Positions 7,047-10,952 of a DNA stretch of 10,952 nt are shown here, in pieces; the stretch's first letter is position 1; each line of letters opens with the position of its first letter. Position numbers and translations under genes: made by a program. The stretch comes from Panacagrimonas sp. GTDB lineage: Bacteria > Pseudomonadota > Gammaproteobacteria > Nevskiales > Nevskiaceae. The stretch is from assembly GCA_021773655.1 (NCBI GenBank), contig JAJFJX010000234.1, positions 1 through 10,952 on the forward strand, given 5' to 3'. The notes under the pieces are model-generated. The model searched no databases and was not told the DNA's origin. It worked only from the letters and a program-made list of their open reading frames with translations.

Positions 7047-7083
7047 CGTGCACGTTTTTTGCTCAGCATCACGCTCCCCTCGA

Positions 7084-8262
7084 ATGAAGAATCCGTCGCG
7101 AATCGTGGCGTTCGCCGCCGTGCTCCTGGCCGCGTGCAGCTCCAACCCCAAGACCGACGACGACGACAGGCCCCGCAGGGACCGCGCCGACGTCCCCTCC
7201 CTGATGAACGACCAGACCGACCCGCTGGCCGCGCGACGCGAGGAACGGCGACTGGCGGCGCTCGACGCCGAGCAATTGTACTGGCGCGCCCGCACTGCCC
7301 TGGACAGTACAGACTTTCCGTCGGCCATCGATGGCTATGATCGCCTGTCCACGCAGTATCCATTTTCGCCCTTCGCCACCCAGGGCAAGCTCGAGCGCAT
7401 GTACGCGCTGTATCGCAACTTCGAGCCCGACCGCGCGCTGTCGTCCGCCGACCGGTTCCTGCGCGAGCATCCGCGCCATCCCGAAGTCGACTACGTCTAC
7501 TACCTCAAGGGCCTGGTCAACTTTCGCCGCAACGAGTCCGGCCTGACGGTCCTGCCGATGGACGAGACCAGGTCCGACATCACCAGCCAGCGGCGCGCCT
7601 TCGACGATTTCTCGCTGCTGCTGCAGCGCTACCCGGATAGCAAATACGCCGGGGACGCCTACGACCGCATGGTGTTCATCCGCAACCGTATCTCCGAACA
7701 CGACCTGCACGTGGTCGATTTCTACGTGCGGCGGGGCGCTTATGTGGCGGCAGCCAAGCGCGCCGAACAGATCATCAGCCAGTACCCCGGCACGCCGGCC
7801 AGTTACCGCGCCCTGGACCTGCTGGTGAAGTGCTACGAACTCGCCGGCCTGGAACAGCAGGCGCAGGACGCACGCACTCTGCGCCAGGGACAGTCGCAGC
7901 CGGTGATGGTGTCCGAGGCCTCGTCCAGTGCGGCGCTCGCGGCCGCCAGGACCGAAGCAGCGGAGCAGTCCGAGGTCGGCTTTCTCGGTCGACTGGCCGG
8001 CCTGTTCTCGGCGTTCGACAACCCCAACGAGATCGAGATCATCCTGCCGTCGGCTGCCGCCGAAAAGGGCGACGCCACGACCACGGCCAAGCCCGAATCC
8101 GCCTCGCCTTCGGCCGCCGATGCCGATGCCGTTGCCGAGACCGCCGCGGCCGATGGCGAGCGTAATGACGAGCCTGAACGCGATGACTCCAGCAAGCTGG
8201 AGATCTTCTACGAGCCTCCGGGATCGGTCGACGAAAACGCCCCGGTCTCCGTCCAGCCCTGA
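7084..8262 (+). CDS. bamD: Outer-membrane assembly lipoprotein BamD with long C-terminal tail
   Basis: BamD is the essential lipoprotein of the BAM complex, which inserts beta-barrel proteins into the outer membrane. The product has a clear lipoprotein signal, MKNPSRIVAFAAVLLAAC, with Cys18 in lipobox LAAC and Ser at +2 (outer-membrane sorting). A TPR body follows to about residue 268, with typical segments AEQLYWRARTALDSTDFPSAI, YPFSPFATQGKLERMYALY, YVYYLKGLVNF and ISEHDLHVVDFYVRRGAYVAA. The total of 392 residues far exceeds the usual roughly 245. The extra 125 include a hydrophobic stretch FLGRLAGLFSAF (300-311), the strand-like NPNEIEIILP (313-322), an Ala/Asp/Glu/Ser-rich linker, and a second strand-like KLEIFY (371-376) near the end. 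Ten bases of pyrimidine-rich sequence precede the ATG with no Shine-Dalgarno sequence, yet the signal peptide fixes this start. Confidence 0.95.
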   Translation: MKNPSRIVAFAAVLLAACSSNPKTDDDDRPRRDRADVPSLMNDQTDPLAARREERRLAALDAEQLYWRARTALDSTDFPSAIDGYDRLSTQYPFSPFATQGKLERMYALYRNFEPDRALSSADRFLREHPRHPEVDYVYYLKGLVNFRRNESGLTVLPMDETRSDITSQRRAFDDFSLLLQRYPDSKYAGDAYDRMVFIRNRISEHDLHVVDFYVRRGAYVAAAKRAEQIISQYPGTPASYRALDLLVKCYELAGLEQQAQDARTLRQGQSQPVMVSEASSSAALAAARTEAAEQSEVGFLGRLAGLFSAFDNPNEIEIILPSAAAEKGDATTTAKPESASPSAADADAVAETAAADGERNDEPERDDSSKLEIFYEPPGSVDENAPVSVQP

Positions 8263-8263
8263 G

Positions 8264-8289
8264 CGCTTGCCAGGATTTTCCTGCAAGCG
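8264..8289 (+). terminator. Hairpin directly after bamD
   Basis: CGCTTGCCAGG (8264-8274) pairs with CCTGCAAGCG (8280-8289), one C bulged, around the loop ATTTT. It begins two bases after the bamD stop. The stem of ten pairs is strong, but a U-tract does not follow (ACGGCAGGGC), so it may be an mRNA 3'-end stabiliser or a Rho-assisted terminator rather than a classic intrinsic one. Confidence 0.45.
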
Positions 8290-8502
8290 ACGGCAGGGCG
8301 GGTTTAGCCGGAACGTTCGCCGGACGAGCAGCCGGAGTGTATTGAGATGGATGCACGCGGCACTGGCCTCGGTCGGCCCCAGGCCGGCGGCGCACCGCCA
8401 AAGCCCGGAACGCCGGGGCGCCGGGGCGCAGCAGAATGATCCGCAAGCCCTGAGCCCGCCCCCCCAAACAACCCCGGAGCGCCACGCGCCGATGTCACCC
8501 GC
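8290..8502. other. Non-coding spacer between bamD and yceH
   Basis: No convincing gene lies here. It contains a small inverted repeat (GGCGG 8386-8390 with CCGCC 8395-8399) and a perfect 8-bp tandem duplication, CGCCGGGG, at 8411-8426. An ATG at 8347 opens only 30 codons of Gly/Pro/Arg-rich sequence ending at 8439. The yceH promoter should be in this stretch, but no good -10/-35 pair stands out. Confidence 0.5.
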
Positions 8503-9150
8503 ATGATTCCAGAACTGACCGCCACCCAGGCCCGCGTCATCGCCTGCCTCGTGGAGAAGTCCATCACCACCCCGCAGTACTACCCGATGAGCGTCAACGC
8601 GGTGGTCACGGCGTGCAACCAGAAAACCGCGCGCCAGCCCGTGATGGCGATGTCCGAAGGAGACGTCGGTTCCACGCTCAACCAGCTTGAGGAGCTGCGC
8701 CTGGCCAAGCGCGAGGACCAGCTCAGCCGCGTGCCCAAGTGGCGGCACCGCTTTCAGCACGAGCTGTTGCTCAAGGACGCACCGATGGCGGTGCTGGTGA
8801 CCCTGATGCTGCGCGGCCCCCTGACCCTGGCCGAGCTGCGCAGCAGTGCCGCCGCGCTCAACGGGCCGGCCGACGCCGCAGGCGTGCACGCCGCCCTTGA
8901 AGACCTTGCCGACCGCGCCCAGCCCCTGGTCGCGGCCCTGGCCCGCCAGCCCGGACAATCGGCGCAGCGCTTCACCCAGATGATCTGCCCGACCGCCGCC
9001 GCGGGCCTGCAGACCGCCTCGTTCGAGGCCGCCCCGCCTGCCGAGTCCGGCGCGCCTTCGCTGTCGCAGCGGGTGACCTACCTGGAACAGCGCCTGGCCG
9101 AACTCGAGCGTCAGCTCGGCGTCGAACCGGCGCCGCCCGCAGCGGATTGA
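8503..9150 (+). CDS. yceH: YceH/DUF480 family winged-helix protein
   Basis: The 215-residue product belongs to DUF480 (E. coli YceH), whose members have two tandem winged-helix domains and no settled function. The family signature is clear: ATQARVIACLVEKSITTPQYYPMS (residues 7-30), then NAVVTACNQKTARQPVM (32-48), then LSRVPKWRHRF for the first domain; LRGPLTLAELR and RQPGQSAQRF mark the second. The C-terminus carries a short coiled coil, SLSQRVTYLEQRLAELERQLG (about 186-206), as in many homologues. The ATG at 8503 is at the usual family start; no strong Shine-Dalgarno sequence precedes it. hrpA follows 73 bp downstream on the same strand. A DNA-binding role is suggested by the fold but is not shown. 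Confidence 0.93.
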   Translation: MIPELTATQARVIACLVEKSITTPQYYPMSVNAVVTACNQKTARQPVMAMSEGDVGSTLNQLEELRLAKREDQLSRVPKWRHRFQHELLLKDAPMAVLVTLMLRGPLTLAELRSSAAALNGPADAAGVHAALEDLADRAQPLVAALARQPGQSAQRFTQMICPTAAAGLQTASFEAAPPAESGAPSLSQRVTYLEQRLAELERQLGVEPAPPAAD

Positions 9151-9223
9151 ACCGGCCGCTGCCTCGGCAGGCGGGCAGCAGGCCCGGCATGGCCGTCGCG
9201 CCTCCCGTCGACACCACCGATCC

Positions 9224-10952
9224 ATGCCCGTGACCCCCCCGCGCAGGCGTCGCGACGGTGATGCAGCACCCGCCCGGTCGCCGGCACTCACTCCACGCTC
9301 GACGTCGACCGCGGCGGGCAAGGACCTCGACGGCCTGCGCCAGCGGCTGGCGGACGCCGAGACCGACCTCGGCCTGCGTGACGCCACGCGGCTGCAGCAG
9401 CAACTCCGGCGCGCCGACGTGCATCGCTTCGACGCCGGGCGTTTCATGCGCGACCTCGGGGCCGGCCTGCAGCGCAAGGCGGCGCGGGATGCCGCGCGCC
9501 CGGCGACGATCCACTTTCCCGGGGCGCTGCCGGTCTGCCAGGCGCGCGACGCGCTCAAGAGTGCGATCGACGCGCATCCGGTACTGATCGTCTGCGGGGA
9601 GACCGGCTCGGGCAAGACCACGCAGCTGCCCAAGCTGTGCCTGGAACTGGGGCGCGGCACGCGCGGCCTGATCGGCCACACGCAGCCGCGGCGTCTGGCG
9701 GCGCGCAGCGTGGCCAACCGCATCGCCAGCGAGCTGAACACGCAGGTCGGCGGCCTGGTCGGTTTCGAGACCCGCTTCGACCGGCGGGTGTCGGAATCCA
9801 GCCTGATCAAGCTGATGACCGACGGCATCCTGCTGGCCGAGCTGCAGCGCGACCGCGAGCTGCTGGCCTACGACACCATCGTCATCGACGAGGCCCACGA
9901 GCGCAGCCTCAACATCGACTTCCTGCTCGGCTGGCTCAAGCGGCTGCTGCCGCGCCGGCCGGACCTGAAGGTGATCGTCACCTCGGCCACGCTGGACCCC
10001 GAGCGCCTGTCGCGGCATTTCGACGGTGCGCCCATCTTCACCGTGGAAGGCCGCACCTTCCCGGTGACGGTGCAGTACCGCGCCCAGACCGAAGAGATCG
10101 ACACCGAGGACGCGGTGGCCGAGGCCATCGAACAACTCTGGTCCGGTGGCAAGCTCGGAGATGTACTGGTGTTTCTGCCGGGCGAGCGCGAGATCCACGA
10201 GCTGTCGCGCACACTGGCCGGGCGCATCCCGCACGCGCAGGTGCTGCCGCTGTATTCGCGCCTGCCCTCGGCGCAGCAGGACCGGGTTTTTTCCACCGGC
10301 GGGCCGCCGCGCATCGTGCTGTCCACCAACGTCGCCGAAACCTCGGTGACCGTGCCCGGCATCCGCTACGTGGTGGACACCGGCACCGCGCGCATCAGCC
10401 GCTGGTCCACTCGCCTGGGCATCCAGCAACTGCGCATCGAGCCGATCAGCCAGGCCGCCGCCAACCAGCGCGCCGGCCGCTGCGGACGCATCGCGCCCGG
10501 CACCTGCGTGCGGCTGTATGCCGAAGACGAGTTCGCGGCGCGACCGGCCTTCACCGATCCCGAAGTGCTGCGCGCCAACCTCGGCGGCGTGATCCTGCAG
10601 ATGGCGATGCTGGGACTGGGCGATGTCGACGACTTCCCCTGGATCGACGCGCCGGATTCGCGCCAGATCTCAGACGGCTACCGCCTGCTGCAGACCCTGG
10701 GCGCGCTCGACGAGGAACGCCGCATCACCGCGCTGGGCCGCCAGATTGCGCGCCTGCCGCTGGACCCGCGCGTGGCGCGCATCGCGCTGGCCGGGGGCGA
10801 TTCGGGCTGCGCGCGCGAAACCTGGGTGCTGGCGGCGGCGCTGTCGGTGCAGGACCCGCACGAAACACCACCCGACGCGCAGGAACAGGCGCGCCAGAAG
10901 CACGCCGAGTGGCGCCATCCGCGCTCGGACTACCTCACCCTGTTGCAGTTGT
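9224..10952 (+). CDS. hrpA: ATP-dependent RNA helicase HrpA, 5' part (3' end beyond window)
   Basis: An uninterrupted frame runs from the ATG at 9224 to the right edge (576 complete codons), so the gene is cut by the window; full HrpA is about 1300 residues. HrpA is a DEAH-box 3'-5' RNA helicase, linked in E. coli to mRNA processing and rescue of stalled ribosomes. Present are a basic Pro/Ala-rich leader (1-26), the HrpA N-terminal helical segment (LDGLRQRLADAETDLGLRDATRLQQQL), Walker A GETGSGKT (125-132), HTQPRRLAARSVANR, DEAH (222-225), SAT (254-256), STNVAETSVTVPG and motif VI QRAGRCGR (415-422), then the winged-helix/ratchet start. Motifs are intact. HrpB is excluded by DEAH plus the N-terminal segment. 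The start has no Shine-Dalgarno sequence; the frame is open upstream towards yceH but lacks another ATG or GTG close by. Confidence 0.96.
   Translation, partial: MPVTPPRRRRDGDAAPARSPALTPRSTSTAAGKDLDGLRQRLADAETDLGLRDATRLQQQLRRADVHRFDAGRFMRDLGAGLQRKAARDAARPATIHFPGALPVCQARDALKSAIDAHPVLIVCGETGSGKTTQLPKLCLELGRGTRGLIGHTQPRRLAARSVANRIASELNTQVGGLVGFETRFDRRVSESSLIKLMTDGILLAELQRDRELLAYDTIVIDEAHERSLNIDFLLGWLKRLLPRRPDLKVIVTSATLDPERLSRHFDGAPIFTVEGRTFPVTVQYRAQTEEIDTEDAVAEAIEQLWSGGKLGDVLVFLPGEREIHELSRTLAGRIPHAQVLPLYSRLPSAQQDRVFSTGGPPRIVLSTNVAETSVTVPGIRYVVDTGTARISRWSTRLGIQQLRIEPISQAAANQRAGRCGRIAPGTCVRLYAEDEFAARPAFTDPEVLRANLGGVILQMAMLGLGDVDDFPWIDAPDSRQISDGYRLLQTLGALDEERRITALGRQIARLPLDPRVARIALAGGDSGCARETWVLAAALSVQDPHETPPDAQEQARQKHAEWRHPRSDYLTLLQL

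Noticed and set aside
8347..8439. A 30-codon frame with a possible GGAG about 9 nt upstream, in the bamD-yceH spacer
   Set aside because: The product is Gly/Pro/Arg-rich and looks like translated GC-rich spacer; there is no known family, and the 8-bp tandem repeat lies inside it.
7069..9828. A minus-strand open frame of 919 codons opposite bamD, yceH and the start of hrpA
   Set aside because: It crosses three genes with clear conserved motifs on the plus strand. Its translation is Arg/Gly/Gln-rich with no family resemblance. Long antisense frames are common in DNA this rich in GC because stop codons are rare opposite third-position G/C codons.
8972..10429. A minus-strand open frame of 485 codons opposite hrpA
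   Set aside because: It is a shadow of the helicase codons with a low-complexity product.
1..10952. CRISPR arrays, tRNA or rRNA genes, phage or defence genes
   Set aside because: I saw no regularly spaced repeats, no tRNA-like TTCGA/cloverleaf segments and no such protein families in the window.

Overview
The window is about 11 kb of GC-rich DNA (roughly 70% by eye) from a gammaproteobacterial chromosome. Housekeeping genes fill nearly all of it. The gene content suggests Lysobacterales/Xanthomonadales or a close relative: ridA next to recG, rluD divergent from bamD, a ubiquinone-type ubiA, a yceH/DUF480 gene before hrpA, and a RAYT transposase remnant. The organism call is inference; no rRNA or other decisive marker is present.

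Positions 1-455 hold no intact gene. They are visibly poorer in GC than the rest and contain a C-terminal fragment of a REP-associated tyrosine transposase (about 197-361). A small hairpin and a perfect 18-bp tandem repeat (405-440) follow it. This looks like decayed mobile-element DNA.

Positions 456-1571 (minus strand) encode a GT-B glycosyltransferase of unknown acceptor. Divergent from it, and separated by 170 bp, a plus-strand cluster runs ridA (enamine/imine deaminase), recG (branched-DNA helicase), ubiA (4-hydroxybenzoate polyprenyltransferase) and a lipoprotein esterase of the alpha/beta-hydrolase fold. The esterase appears to start at a TTG that overlaps the ubiA stop by four bases. 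The cluster converges on rluD (23S rRNA pseudouridine synthase, minus strand) with only 31 bp between the stops.

rluD is divergent from bamD (outer-membrane assembly lipoprotein). The 47-bp spacer carries a good -10 box for bamD. This BamD has a tail of about 125 residues beyond the usual TPR body. A 240-bp non-coding stretch with a hairpin just after bamD precedes yceH (DUF480) and then the 5' part of hrpA (DEAH-box RNA helicase), which runs off the right edge.

No new multi-gene system is evident. The items most worth a second look are the BamD tail, the orphan glycosyltransferase beside a transposase remnant at a possible synteny breakpoint upstream of ridA, and the TTG-started lipoprotein esterase coupled to ubiA.
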